The notes under the pieces were generated by a model that was not told the DNA's origin, ran no database searches, and worked only from the letters and a program-made list of their open reading frames with translations. 64,000 nt of DNA, taken from Rhynochetos jubatus. Taxonomy: Eukaryota; Chordata; Aves; Eurypygiformes; Rhynochetidae. Every line of letters begins with the position of its first letter. The first letter of the stretch is position 1. The stretch covers positions 30,895,722 to 30,959,721 of the forward strand of contig CM050654.1 of NCBI GenBank assembly GCA_027574665.1, written 5' to 3'. A program made the translations under genes and the position numbers. Positions 12,701 to 27,700 of the stretch are shown here, piece after piece.

Positions 12701-15700
12701 TTTGGATTGTACATCACCCGGCACCTTCAGTCACTGCTGTTTGCTTTCCTCACAGGACGATCATCTATCTCTCCATTGTGTATGTGGTTGGACACCTGAT
12801 AAAGTCAGTCGGTGCAATCCCCTCCCTAGGCAACCAGACGGTTCATGTGTAAGTAGCTGTTGAAGCCGCAGCACTTGTGGCTGGTTGCAATGGTAGTTGG
12901 TTTACTCAGGGCTAGTTTGTTTCACCTCCATCAGGCCAGCAGTTTGGGGGCTGTGCATAGGTTGCTTTTATCAGGGAAGGGTTTGGAATGTCTGAGGAAG
13001 AGCAGAAGGGCGGGTCTAGAGTGTGAATGCACCAGGAGTTGAGAACCATGGCAGAGACTCAAAGCCCTTTGACACAGGCACCTCTGATCACCCCTCTCTC
13101 CTATACCACGCTACTGGAGTTTGGTCTCCTCCATCTAACTGCCTGCACCAGGCTCATTCCTCCCTCCTTTCCTCATCAGCGTAGCTGCCCAGCTCAGCAA
13201 GGTTCCTCCGTGTGCACGGGAACACAAAACCCAAGATACATTTTCTAATGGGGCAGAGGAAGGGGCTTGTTTCTTCCATAGGGTACAACCCTTCTTGCCC
13301 TCTAGATTCTGAACTGACAGCCTTGTCAGAGTGGTTCCCCAGCTGGTGTCTCTGAAACCACCAAGTTGTTTTTCCCTAGGTGGTCACAGCTCTAAAAATA
13401 TGCACATGCAGGCAGGAGCACATCTCACTTATAGAACAGTTTCCCTTTGTCCCAGACCTCGCCAGTCCTGTTCCATACAGATGTAATCTGTCGGGCCAAC
13501 AGTGGTATTTTGAGGAGCACTGGGAAGTAGAAAGCACCCAAGAATGAGCCTAATTCAAACAGCTTGTCTGTGCTTACCCAGGCTGAAAGGCTATAGGAAA
13601 AGGCTCCCCCCTGCCCTTATTCTCAATTGATCTCTGCAATCTTTTGTTCTCATATGAGTGAAAAATAATCCCACAGATCTTTGGTCTCTTGCTTGTCCAT
13701 TGGGCCTCAGAACAGCAACAAACCGACAAAACCAGTTTGGTTAATTGACTGGTACTAAATGCAGAAATGAGGATATTTAATTTGTTTTTCGCACTTAGCT
13801 GGCTCATCATCACTACCCATCTGCAAAAGACAATGCTACCAGAGGAGTCGTGGTTGGGTGACACTAAAATGCTCTCATAAACACTGGAAAGGCTCTGCAA
13901 TAGTGATATTTTTGTTCTTGCATGAAGGATCCTGTCTATGGTTGGTCTGTTCTTGATCGCCCTTGGAACGGGAGGTATCAAGCCCTGTGTCTCTGCATTT
14001 GGTGGGGACCAGTTTGAAGAGGAACATGTAAGATTTCTTTTCTTTCCTAAAATATGCAGTGTCTTCTTACTTTATGAGGATGTTTCTGTGATCAAATCCT
14101 GTTGTACTAGAATAAGGTCCAGTTTGATAGGGAAAGATGTAATAAGATGAGGTAGGATGGTTTGCATAAGACGAGAGAATCTGGATGCTTCAGGAAAGGC
14201 AAATGACAGCAGAACAGAACTGATATTGGGAAGGATAGGTCATAATTGCATTAAATAATCTAAATGTTATTTGGCTGTCAGAGTAGTTGGAAAATCCTGT
14301 ATCATGGATCTGTAGCCATTTCTGAACCAGATTAACAGGTGTGATTATAATGCACTGTAATGGAATACAGCAAATGAAAGAGAAAATTGTATCACCCGCT
14401 TATACTTCCTTGGGAATTTTCCCTCAAGTCAGTCATAGTCTGTGTCTTACATCTTGTTCAGAAAGAACTGTAGGAAATCCCAGGTTTTTTGAAAGTGGTG
14501 AGTGCAGTGGCTCAACTAGGGATAAGGTAGTTCTTAAAGAAATGAAGCAGGTTAGGCTTAGGCAAAAGGATAAAATTTTCAAATTGACTTGACATTAAAT
14601 ACTTGGATTTATGTGACCTAACACACAAAAATTTCAGTTTTCTCAATGACAGGATTCAAATCGGCAACTTCTGTGCTTGGCATAAGCCCTCAAATATGTA
14701 GAAGGCCACTGCTACAAGAAAGAAAATAAGTGGTGGTGCCTGTGATGAGTAAACTTAAATTCAAGGAGTATTAGTTAGGACTGGCAGTAGGAAAAATTTT
14801 CCAGAAATAGCTCTAGAGAAGTACTGGAAAATACTAGGCCCTTTGAGACATGGAAATTGCTAGCAATGAAGGCATTGTAGAAGGAGATTAGACTAATGGT
14901 CTGTCAGAAAAGGTGCTGGTAGAGTTGGAGAAGGGATTGTCCCCTTGGCCTTGGACAAGGGATGGGAGTCCCTTAGAGCAGTTTGCTATTTGTCCTTTGC
15001 AATGCCCCAGCATGTACTCAGCATTTAAGGAATGAATAATATAGACCAGAATGTTAATTTTAAAAATTTTGGGAAGACTTGTGCTTTCTGTGCTTGAACT
15101 GTGTGATGCTGAAACGATGAAGCTTATGGTTATTAGGGAGTAACAAAACATAGGATGTTTCATGGTTACCAGTTCAAAGCAGATCCTTCTGCTGGCACAT
15201 CCATCCTGTGCTGTCAGCTGGACCTGATGCTTTAGGGGCTGCTGCAGAAGAGGGAGCAGCAATCGTTTGGTGCCAGCTGGGGCAGCTGGTGACCACAACT
15301 CTGACCAGATACAGGTTGGCAGTACGGCACACGTGCTCTGGGAATACACTGCGTGCATACTAGCGTGTGGGCGTCCCGGCTTGCAGTGCCAATAGTTGTC
15401 CCAAAAGGATTCTAACAGGTGTTACAGCAGCGTTTTCAGAAGTGCTACTTCTATGAATATTAATGATTAATAATGTTTATCCAGCATCTTTCAATTACTA
15501 CCTAATTACAGTATGATAATATGTACCACTTATCTTCAGAGTGTTTTATAGACTTCAGCTAATGAATCTCAGCACCTCAGGCACATACATATAATTATCC
15601 CAAACTTAAACCAACTGAGTTACAGAGAAAAACCTGAATTGCCTGTGGCTGTGTGGGCCTGGACCCTTTTTCCAGCATTCAGACTATAGCTCTCTGACAA

Positions 15701-18700
15701 ATTTATCAAATACTAAGGCTCAAACACTCACCTGTGTGTTGCCTTCAAGAAAAAACTAATTTGGAGAAAGAAAACTGTAAAAAGCCGCCTGATAAGGACA
15801 GCGCCTTCTGCTCTATTCATTCTTTTCAGAATAGAAAGTTTTCTATTTTACCACCTTGAAATGACTTGGCCTTTCGAAGGAAAAAACAAGTTTTATGCTA
15901 TGTGACAGGAAATTTAAGTCTTCAAAATTGGAATGAGAAGTTTTGATTTTTGTAAGGAATGAAAGGTTTGGGGCCAACCAGAACGTTTCTCCCCTCCAGA
16001 GCGGTTGTTGAGAGGGGTTTTTTTGTCTTCCACTCCAGGTAGGATGAAATAAGCTTTGAGACTTCCTAATGAAATGAAGCATTTGATTCCCCCCTTAGTT
16101 TTCAGGACACCAATAACCTTCAGCTAAGCCCTTAAGTGCACAGGCTTAGTTGTTCCATCTGGAAACTAGGGATGTGGTAGTTCTATGTACGAAATGAATA
16201 AATAAATTGCTCCTGCTATTCCCATGTAGACACAAATTTATGTTTTGAGGTAAATGCACACCATCAGGCTGATGGTGTGACCGGTTTTAAGTACTTTGAG
16301 TGGTAATAGTCTTGGATCTGCCACTTTGAGAACAGTACTGCTGCAAACAGTGATGGAGACTGATTCAGCAGGAGGTCAGATAGGGAAAGTAGATTTATCT
16401 GCAGGAGATTTCCAAGCATCTTTGTCTGTGGGATTAGGAGTCCAAGCTAAAAATGTATGAAAAAATGGTATTTATGATATGTTATATGAATGTGAAGGCT
16501 GCTGTGCATATTAATTAAAGACCAAAGCTGCTTTCATGCAGTGTGATACAGTGTTTAAGGTACTAAATAGCTTTCTCTTTGTTTCTTTATTTTCTGGTTG
16601 CCAAGGAGATCAGGATTATTGTGTATGGTACCTTTTCTCAAATTAGCTAATCCAAATCATGTTGTTAATGTACGTCTGCTCCAAAGATTAAGAAAATAGG
16701 GATGGATTTTTTTTTTCCGATCAGTGTAATTTGCAAGCTGCTGAGTCTTTATTTTTGTACTCACTTCTGCTTTTCTCTGACCAGTTTTTTTCCCCCATCA
16801 CTGAAATCTGAAAATGTGTGAAATAAGATGTCCCAGATTCTTTACGCGTCACTATCCTTGTCTCTTACCAGCACCTTCTTTTTGGTAATTGTTGCTCTAG
16901 ACTTTATTATGTCGAGAGCTGCATGCTTGAGTTTTTCTCAGCTCTCAGAAATTCTTAGTTGCTCAGATACGAAGGGTTAGAGATAGGGCATGAGAACTTG
17001 ACTAGAAAAGGGCAGGACTGTGAGGGCTGTACTGCAGCACCCATGTCAAGCCATGGCAGGGCTACTCTGGGAGCAGGAGAGATTGCTGAGGCTGCTCATT
17101 TTTCTAGACTTCCTTACCGTGACAAATAACTAGTCACCAAGGTAGGCTGAATTAAAAAATACACTTTGCTTGCTTAGCAGTAGAAAGTTCCAGGTAATCA
17201 AATCTGTCTGTAAGGACAAAAATAGAGTATAGGAGACTGTAAGACCCAGTGCTGTTTGCTATTAACCATGGGAACATGCCATAGAGATGATTATAAGGCT
17301 TACAAATCCTTTAATCCAGGATAAATCATTTGAGTAATGTATGGATTAGATTGCTTGGGACATGCTAGGAAATAAAATTGTGGAAGACCCAAAAGCTCAA
17401 GTAGATGTGGTCTTCATAACTGTGCTGGGGCAAGGCAAAAAGCCGTTAATCCAAGGGAGGGGACCTCCAAACTCCTTGGTGGGTGGCAGTGGGAGGCGAT
17501 GGAGCTCTCACCCTCAAATTCCCAGTACCTGCTTCACAATGGGACCTAAAGAAAAGCCCTCCATGCCCCCCCTCCTGCTCACTTTCCCTGCAGTAATGCC
17601 CTGCAATAAGAAGCTTCTTACCATATGAAGTTGCAATATTTCCTGTTGTCTGTACCTTCAGTTATGGGAAGTTTTGTTACCGTTTTGGATCCGAGGCTTC
17701 ATTCCTTAAGAGCTGCCCTCTTTTAGCTGCCTGCAATTCTCACATTTTCTCCTGTTTTCTAGCCTTGTGAATATTGTTGTCTCAGGGTGCAGAAGGAAGT
17801 GGGACATATTAGAGGGAGAAGGAACAGAACCAACGCCCTGAAGAGCTTTTTCACACTCAGCTAAGCTAAAACTTCACTTTCAAATGATACTCATTTCCTA
17901 GAGATGTGGTTCAAGGTGCCGTAAGGAGGTCTCTACCAGGCACCAAGCCATGTCCCAAGCAATTTGCCTACTACCTTTACAGTACCTGGTGACAGCTGGG
18001 AGTGAAGCCTAGATCTGTATGGAGTATATTGGCTGCCTGGGCTTGGGCTGTCCTTAAATGCTGGTTTCACCAGTTCAGGTGTCCCATAGCTGGTGATACA
18101 GATGAGCGTGGGGTAGGCCAGGTAGCCTGCTCTTCGCTCTCAGCTCTGCTGGACCACCCAGGCACAGGGTGGAGGTTTAGGATGGTGTGTGTACATGCGC
18201 CTGTGGATGTGTGTCTCCCCCATGAGCAAGGAGAGACTGCTTTTGGATGAATGCCCTTGTACATTACTCCTGGAAAAAAGGACCAAACTCTGCATCAAGT
18301 TCTTGATTCCTTCCGAATTACGCAGGAAGAAAGATCAAGAGGAATCCTTTGGTGTATGAAATATGTTACACCAGTTAAATTCTGAACTCTTTCTCCTAGA
18401 GTTCATTCCTCCATCAGGCTCTTGAATTTGCTCCTGTAGGCTTAATTTACCCCATTAGTCTGAGATTGACTGGCCTCAGATTGGTATTCTCCTGTCTGAT
18501 GGATACCTCTCCTTTGCTGGCACTCTCATATCTATGCTGTCATTACCAGCTCCTCAAAATACACAAGTTTCTTTTTCTATTCCTACACAGGAGAGGAGGA
18601 AAAGAAAAAACCCAAACCCACAAAAAGAAAAATAAAACCACACCAAAAAACAAAAGAGCTCAGATGTGGGAAGAAATGATGAGCTTGTCAAACCGTGCCA

Positions 18701-21700
18701 AATTGGATTGAATTACATGACAGAGGATCTGAATCATGCTACCTGTTCTGAATCAGTAAATGCTCTCCTCTCCTTCCAGTCTTGCAACACTCCTGAAGTA
18801 GTGTCTTTTCCTCTGAAATGTCAAAAAGCCCCAAAGCGCTTCTCAAGTAACGTGCGCTGATTTGTGCGAGCATTTACCTTCACCTGAACGCAAGCTTGTT
18901 TGCTTAACATTTTATGCACTGCGTGTCAATATTTACCCAGACTTCCTAACAAGAGAATTGATAGTGTTCAGTTTGCAAGCCCAGTGCTGTGCGTTAGCCA
19001 TGACATTGATATTGTCTTTTCTTGTTTTAGACCTCGGAGAGAAGCAAGTTTTTTTCCATCTTCTATTTATCCATTAATGCTGGAAGTTTGATCTCCACGT
19101 TTGTAACTCCTGTATTAAGAGGTCAGTGTTGATTTAGAAAAAGATAATAAATTAGCTGCCCTGTGACTACTCTGCTGTGCATAGTTAGGCTCTTATGACA
19201 ACTGAATGGCAGAAATTATATTATCTGTGGAGTGGCCAGTGTATTGCATTTATGCCTTGTTAATCCTGCCATAGCAGCGTAACAGATCTATAGTACTAGC
19301 AGACAAGTCATAGAAACTACATTCCTGGTTATAGTTCAAAGCCAGCCTGAACTGTAGGATTAAAAATATAAATGGTGGAAGGATGTATGTGGTCCATCCT
19401 CCCCATTTGCCTGTCTTGCCTGCAGGTAACCTGTGGATGGGAACTGTTCTCTGCTGTCCTGTGCAGATGTCAGGGTCAAAAATTATAGCAGGGCTGGTGG
19501 TTTTGAAGTCCTACCTTCTCCCTCCCAGAGGGTGCTGCTGACTTCTGGAGGACTGTCCTGACACTACACTGTGTGGGTCTGCTTGCAGCCCTGAGCAGCT
19601 AGCCTTGAAGACAAAGCACAGGCCTGTGCCCCATTTAAGACCTACTTTATATTCTAGCCAGCTTGCACAATCCCTTTTCGTCCCTGAGTTTTGCTGCGCT
19701 TACTTCATTGTATCGCAGCGCCTAGAAGCCGAGGGGATTGGCACGCTCTAAATACAGATGCAGCGGCAGAGCAGTGGGCCATAAGTGATGGGGGTGGGGA
19801 CAGGAATGAGGTAGCCTTCATGTTTAATAGCAATCTTTTTCATTTTGTCCTGTGCCCCCCCAGAAGCTTTCTTTGTTCAGAGTGGTTATTTTAACAGGCG
19901 GTTCATTTCCCGAGGCTGTAGGCCATTGTGCTTGTCTCATATTTGCACCGTGCGTACGGGCAAAGACAAATGCTGCACCTCTTGCTTTCACTGGTGTCCC
20001 CAGGTCAGCATTCCGTTGAGAAGGAGCTTTTGCTCAGTGTAGTCAGTGGGCAGATGAAAATCCAGTCCCCTTTGAACATCGAGACCTGTGCCAATGTAGC
20101 CTAGCAATAAACCAGTTGCAACATAGAAATGAGGTGGAGAGGATGGGGAGAGAGTATAACTTTTGCTAAATGTGAAAGCTTTCTTGGAAGAGCAAGAAAT
20201 GCAGTTTGTAGGCATTTGGCAGAAATGTGGAATATATACTATAAGGTGGAGAAGTCCAACTCATTTTGCATGTCGAAGTTCAATGTGCCCATAATGTCTC
20301 GCTGTGAGCTTTGTGAGTTTTCAGCTAATTTGCTGAGAATAAGCAAATAAATGCGATGCACGCACACAGCTATGCAGCTGACTATGACTGCCCAGGGACA
20401 ACAACCTGGAACAACTGAAGGCTTCATGGGCTGGTTTCCTGTTAAGTATGTTGGCTTATTTTAGCCATCTTGTTACTATTCCATGTAAGAATGCAGTAAT
20501 TTGTAGCCACTGGCATACCAACACAGACCTCACTGCTGGCTTGCTGCTTGCAACTGGACCTCTAAATTCACATGGTGCGAGAACTGACCTGGTCCAAGAG
20601 GCGCAGGGAACCATAGCTCGGATCCAAGCCATGCTGTAACAAGCCTGGCTTCCTGAGGGGTAATTGCCAGACCTGACATGTGGAGCAGTCTGTCTCTAGT
20701 GAGATTGGGAAGGTAGTGAGAAAGGGAACTGGAGTTTTGAAGCTAATCCTGTGATCCCACTTATATAGTGGGGGTATTGGCTTCCACTTTGTCCACTGCA
20801 GGTCTATGAAATCACATTCCATTTTTTAGCTCAATAACTCATGCAGCTGGCACAGGTAATGTGGAAACACAGTGCAGGTTATTTAGATCTAGGCAAATAC
20901 AGAATGGCTTCATGTTATTTAAAATCTTGCGGGTTTTTTTTCCCAATTACAGTTCCTACTACTTCTTTCTATCTATTTGTCTGCCCCTTCCTTTCTAACA
21001 TTCTCATCAATATCCCATTATCAACTGCTTTTGCTGGCAGACATTAACCCTGCTTCCAAATTGTCTTCATCAGGGGAGGGTGGCTGTTTCAAGAAGATTC
21101 AATTCACAGTGTCAAGCACCAGCAAAGAAGATTTAAAGCTAGGGGAAGTGACTGATTTAGGGAAAGCAAATCAAAGGCCCTGGTAACATAAGTCTGGCTG
21201 TAATGAGGTGCTTTTATTTCTGACTTCTTTTTCAGGGGATGTGAAATGTTTTGGAGAGGATTGTTATGCACTGGCTTTTGGTGTCCCAGCAGCACTGATG
21301 GTGTTGGCGCTTGGTGAGTGGAAACAATAATGCTTGTAATAGGAGTTATCACTTTTGAGTTCATGGATATATGAGAAAATGCACAAATTCACTAGCTATG
21401 GGTGGATACTGTGATGGGAAACTCAAGGCTTCAAGGTCATCCAACAATTTTGCCGTTCAGAAGAGCAAGAAAAATCACTAGTTCACAGTGGTGGGCAGAC
21501 CATGGTTTTACTGCAGTCTTTTATTGTGCTACTGATGAGAGGGTGGTCTGGTGGATGTTTCACAATACAATTGCCTTGCTGTATAAAACAAAGGGAGACA
21601 CCAAAATCATTCTCCTGATGGCTTGCAGCTTTGCCTATGAGCAGGCTTGGGCTTTGAACTGCAGCCTAAGCAGTCCTGAGTTCCCCAGCTCATAGAAGAG

Positions 21701-24700
21701 AGGCTTAGTTTGCTTCTTCTAACCTTTCCTTAGGCTCTTTGCAGCTTGGGCACATCTTTAATGGCTCAGACCTTTGCTTCAGAATCTATGCACCACAGAA
21801 TTTGCAGAAGGAGCTGAATGAGATGTTACTTTGTCCCCAGCTGTCTCACTTTGCTTGGCTGAAGTAATTCCCACAATTACAGTGACAACTTATGATTATG
21901 TTGCAATAAAAAGTCCTTATTGTCCAAGTGTCAGCTGCAATCACCCTGCTTCCTAAAGCTTGCATCTTAGCCCCATTAACGTAGTTGTCATGACTTCTTC
22001 TTCAACCCTTATAAAATAGCAATTTCCACATTCTTTCCCCAGTGACATTACTGTTACTACTTGGTAGCTGATACTGAGGATACCCCATCAGCTTTAGTTC
22101 CATAGTTGCAAGCTGCCGAGGGCAGCTGTCCCCTTATTATGCTGCATTTGAGAGGTTTTGACACAGCATGGGGTGACTTCTCATTCAGCTTGTTAGCTTA
22201 ATTGAGAGACCAAGCGATTGTGTGATTTCACCACAGCATCTGTGATTTGAAAAGTTCGTCCCCCAGAGATTGTGAATGTTGCTTTCTCCCCTCAGACTTC
22301 CATCAGAGAGAAGATTCAGGACACTGGAGGAATGTCATCAGGCCACAGCTAACATTACAGTAATTATTTTCAAAAAAGTGCATGGTCACGGGCCTGAGAA
22401 GCCTCTCTTTTCCCCTGTGGCCTGTTCCTATCAGTTTAAGACAGCACAGGCTCCTCTGTGGACCATTGTGTGATGAATGTTTCTAGCAGAGTAATAGTTG
22501 CCCAGGGGAAAATGGACATGTAAATATTGCAGTTTTGGTGAGGACATCAATCGAAATGTGTTTTTAGCTAGTGTCCTGCTGCCAGATTCCATGGCCTGCT
22601 CTGCGAAGTAGCCCTGTCTTCTTTTGTAAGATGCTAAAATGCTCTTGGAAGTGATATATTTGACTATGTGAGCAGCATGCAGAACTAGAGAAAATACCCT
22701 TTCAGTCCTGACTGGCCCTCTCCCTGGGATGATGGAAAGCATGGAGAGATTTAGAGGCAGAATGGAAATCTTGGAGAGCAAGATTTTCTGAGCTGCTTCA
22801 GTTTATGAAAGATGGGGAAAGATTGATACTATTTAATTCCAAATGCCAAACCTAATGCAGGAACCTCAGTCCCCAGAGGAGCCAGTGGCATTGCCAGAAG
22901 GTATTTCAGCAAACCTAATGAGTCGACTTTTAGAGGCACTGACAGGTCCACAGGGAGATGCTAAAAATCAGGTAGTGCAAATGCCCGCTCTGGGTGACTT
23001 TGGACAAGTGTCTTTCAGTGCAACTTACCTAAACTGACTTCAGAGGTCTCTCCGACAGTTCTGCAAGTCAAAACTGGATGCGAAGGGTCTTCATAGTCAG
23101 TAAAGAGAAAAGGTGGGTTCCCTGCAGTGTCCCAGGTCTCCTGTGTTAGGACAGAGGTGCCTGCTTTTCTCCACTGGCTGTGGACTAACCCAGGCAATTG
23201 GGTTGGTTAAAGAAGTTGAGGTTGGTTTGTTACAGGATTTCACACTCAGCTTTTATTGTGCTTCTCCCTGCTAATGTCTTTGTAATGTGCTCAGAGGCTC
23301 TCAAAGAGCAAGACAAATGATAGGTAATCAGATAGTCTCATCTCTGACGGGATTTTGAAGCCTTGGTCTAATAGCCTTCATGCTTTGAGGGAGAAACCCA
23401 AGACAAAACAATATCTTAAATTGTATATCCCTTCATGGAAACCATAAATGGAGGTAATTTCTGTTAACACCAGTGTGTGATGCAGTGACCTTCATGGCAG
23501 TTTCCACTGAAACATGTGTGAGATGCAAGTACACAGGGCCCACGCCTGATCTGGATTAATCCTCACATGGCTGCAATGAGTCAGGGCTGATTTCCAGCAT
23601 CAGGTGCAGCAATTCAGTGTGGATTGTATTTAGTATTAGTTTAGCCTGCAAAAAGCATAGACTGAGGGAATTTTCAAGGCTTTGATTCCCAGCATGAGTC
23701 AGATGCAGAGGTGCCTGTTGTGCCACAGCAGATCAGGAGATGATGGTGACTTCCTAAGGATCACACTGCCTTCTGTAGGGTGTTGCGTTTTCTTCCACCT
23801 GAAGGCACTAAAGGAGTTCTGTATGTTTAATTTCTTACAAGTGCAATTTTGTAAGCCCCAAGAGCAGAGGATTTCTGTTGAATACAGGGCTTGGGGGACC
23901 CTTCCCAGAAGGCAGTGCGGGATTGAGCCTCAGTCATGTGATTTCCCCTTTGGGTTATAATATTTTTCAGTTGTGTTCATTGCTGGAAGTGGACTGTACA
24001 GAAAAACACCACCACAAGGGAATGTCTTACTGGAAGTGTGCAAATGCATTGGCGTAAGTGCGTGCCATTCTCTTTTTTCCATGCATGAGTCTGAGGTTGC
24101 AGGTCAAAAAAGCCCAAAGGGAAAGGGGAAGTGACATTTGGAGGTCTTCTGTAGGCTCCTCCTGGATATCCTGCTGATGAGCTGTAAGGAATAAGGAACA
24201 CATTTAGGTCCTGGTTTATTCTTTCAACATTTCAATTGGTTTTTCCTTGGCTCCATGAACTGTTGATGTCAGTAGCACCACTAGTGGCAGATGCTGGTGG
24301 AGACTGAACTGAAAGAAAAATTCAAACCAACAGAGTATCAGATATATGAATCAGTTGTTTTCAGTTGAATAATTTTACTGAAGTGTATCAGTTCAGCAGA
24401 TAGAATAGTGCACATTCGTATTATGCACATTCAGCATGTTCATGTAAATGCAAGAGACACCTGCTGAAGTTGCATTATAGCCCTATCAATTATTTTTTTA
24501 TAGTGTGCAAGCTGAATATAGTATGTAAAAAAAAAAAAAAAACACCCCTCTCATTATTATTAATACTGTCTTATAATGATCTTCCTTTGTCAGCAGCTGT
24601 TGCTAACAGCAGATGTTTTCTTTTTACCTAGGCCAATCTAGTGACAGATTTACATTGGGGAAACAGGCCAGATCTTAAAGACAGGATTTCTAAGTGAGGT

Positions 24701-27700
24701 CTGCCACTCTTTTTGCCTGGGTGGCTGTGTTCAGTGAACAGCATGAACAATGAAATTACAAATTTGGTGTCAGTAATTTCTTCTCTGGTGAGAAACCAAC
24801 TTGAAAGCTGATGTAGGAGTGAATGAGGCATGGGCTGGACCAGGAATATGCAAAGAAAGGCCTGCAGAACAAGAGGGAATGAGAGTTCTGGTTTTGATGT
24901 TTCCTTGGACAATGTGGCATTTCCTCCCCAGCATGGTGATCAGTCCAACAGGTGCTTTTTGGAAGAGAAGTGAAGAAATGATTGAAGCTTTATCATGTTA
25001 GCAGGTTTTAAATCAAGAATCCAACACTCTCTAGGGGCTAGTGTCATTTGTCTCTGAAAGACAAGCCCATGACGTAGTTATTTCCCACATTATACCTTTA
25101 ATCAACCAATGTCACAGGAACTTCCCTGTGGAGAACTGTTCATACAGCATCCAGTCCAAGATTTTGGAAGTGTCCAGCAAAGCCCCTGCAATTTTCTGAC
25201 ACTGCTTACGTTTGGGGATGGGGAGGACAGCCTTGAGTTGGGAATGTGACAAGGGCAGGTACACCGGAGGGAGTTACTCACCTGTTTTTCTCCCTAGTTT
25301 GCTATTAAAAACCGTCTGAAAAACCGCTCCCGTCAGATTCCAAAGAGAGATCACTGGCTGGACTGGGCATCAGAAAAATACTCGGTAAGCAATGCTCCAC
25401 CTGGCAGGTTCGGAGGGGGAAGAGGGGAGACAGTAAGGCTGGCCTGGCCACACCACTCCTCACATGCACCGGGCTCTCCTTTGTCCTGTCCCTTCCCACA
25501 TCTGGGCTCTCCTGACCCTTAATGGACTGTTTAGGTGCTGCACTGAAATGCAAGAATGTCCCGTATCACAAACAAGTGCCATGAATACCTGCCACACAGA
25601 AAGAAATAGGAGCTCTCATGCTTTGTGGCTTGAATCACCTGTTGGCTTTTCACCCCCATCTTACCTTTTTGCCTGTTCCCTTTGTAGAAACAGCTGATTG
25701 GGGAGGTTAAAATGGTGACACGTGTTCTCTTCCTCTTCATACCGCTGCCAATGTTCTGGGCCCTGTTTGATCAGCAGGTACAGTACAGTCCTTACAGGGT
25801 AACACCAAAGCATCCTGTGGACACAGAGCGCCATGGTCCTACGAGGTGTACAGGTGCTTGCTAAGGCGGTACCCACCATGGCTGCAGGCCAGCCCTTCGC
25901 AGTCCTGCTGGGGGTCTGGCACAGGAGGGTGAGAAGGAAGAATGTGCCTTGCCTACTGGCAGGTCTTACAGGGAAGGGAAGGAGAAGGTGGGAATTAAGA
26001 CCTCCAGCACTGTTGTCTTCTCTGTCCCCGTGTTTTCTAGTCCCATAAGACATCTTGAAGGCTTCACAGCTGTCTGTTTTCTCCTTAGGGATCCAGGTGG
26101 ACTTTGCAAGCCACAAAAATGAATGCTGATTTTGTAAGTATTTAATGTCACCAGGGCTGGTAAGACTAATAGTAACATCACTGCTCTTGCTTTTTAACCG
26201 GAGTCTCGCTGTACTAAGAGCATCTGCTTGATGAATCTGGGTGAGTTGCACTTTCGGTGATTAGAAGCAAGAGGCTCTGTGCAGCCATGTTCAATTCATC
26301 ACAGCACATCTTGGCAAGGAGCGAGGGCTGGGGAACCATCGGCACCCTGCAAGGTCAGGTATGCTGACCTGCTGGTACCCGGTCACTCTGTGACCTTGAG
26401 CAGACAGGGTTTCCAGCCTGCTATCCCCACTGAAGGCAGAGAAGTCGGGGCAAGTTCACACAGCCCTTCTAAGGTTTAACTAGAGCTATTGGTGTTGTAT
26501 ATTTCTGCTCTGGCTTACTTGGTGATACCTTAATGAAGCCTCTAAAAGCCAGCAAGAATGTTGTGTAGAGATGTGAGGAGGATTAATTAGTTAGTATCCA
26601 TAAGGTTCTTTAAAGATGTGAATGGCAGATGGTGCAGGGTGCAGATAAATGTAGATCAGCTGTCTGCTAAAAGATGCCACAATACAGGGATGGTTTCCAT
26701 ACATACATGTTTTAACAGGCCATTTAGATCTTACCTGTGGATGCTCACATCAGACTTCAGGACTGTAAATGCTCATTTTACAGTTTAAAATTGACTTGGA
26801 GCACAAAATTTGAGCCTTTCTATGTCACTGCTGTTAAAAATTGAGTTCTCAGCATGTGATACTCATTAGGCTTAATTAATTCAAATGAGGCATGAAAAAG
26901 ATGACACCTTGGGTACTATTTATCCACCTCAGAAAGGCAAAACAATGAAAGTTCATGCAGTCTTTGTCATGTGTACCTAAAAACTTTGTTTTCTGCTGTT
27001 TTGCTCTCATGCACTTAGTGATCCCATTAGTAGAAGATCTAAGAATCACGAGGTGTCACTTATTAAACTCTCCCTGGTGGAGAAGGACATCTTCAGGGCT
27101 TTTTTGTCACACCAACATGGATAGATTTTTGGCTTGTGTTTCAGTTTTATTTCCCCTCCACTGGTGAGTTGTCCCAACTCGTGATGGTGAGAATAAACTG
27201 CAACACTGGGGTGATCCCACCATTAGGCTTGCTGGTGTTCATGTTCATAATATGCTTTTCCCTCCTGCAGACAGTGGGCTCGACTGGAAAGTCTGGAGTT
27301 AAACAGGGAATGTTTCAGTGTGAGATGAAATATTTGCAGACTTGTTTCCTAATGGCACATTTGTAGAGTATGCAGGAGGGGATATTTGCCTGCTATTTTT
27401 AATTGTAAATTGCTTTCCTGTGACCAGTGTTTTCCATACTCTTGGGAGGCAGCTGCTGTTCTAGATTCTGCTCTGGATGAGCCGTCAGACAGGAGACAAA
27501 CCCCCCCAGCACTTTCTTGGAAAGATATTATTTCCTTACCTAATTTTTTTCCTCCTCTTCATTTCCAATGAAAAGCATTGCATGGAGTTCAGACAAATGC
27601 CAGCCCCTCCCTGGAGACAGCTCATCAGTCCCTGCTGGGGACTGGGATCCCTCCATCCATCCCTGTTGACCTTGCTTGGTTGTGGGGGCTGGGTACAGTG

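Larger units (their letters stand above)
14028..19030 (+). other. SLC15A2: SLC15A2 intron 5, the longest
   Basis: 5.0 kb. Contains the palindrome at 16257 and the A-rich stretch at 18589. I looked for a missed PEPT2 exon and found none; exons 5 and 6 join in phase and match the human protein without a gap. Confidence 0.85.
24054..26088 (+). other. SLC15A2: SLC15A2 introns 8 to 10
   Basis: 1.2 kb, then two short introns of about 0.3 kb each around exons 9 and 10. The minus-strand 196-codon open frame at 25661-26251 crosses exons 10 and 11 antisense and is a shadow. Confidence 0.85.

Noticed and set aside
13574-13981. 135-codon minus-strand frame overlapping exon 5
   Set aside because: It is antisense to a firmly supported SLC15A2 exon and otherwise covers intron sequence.
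25661-26251. 196-codon minus-strand frame
   Set aside because: It crosses exons 10 and 11 antisense; a shadow of the coding strand.
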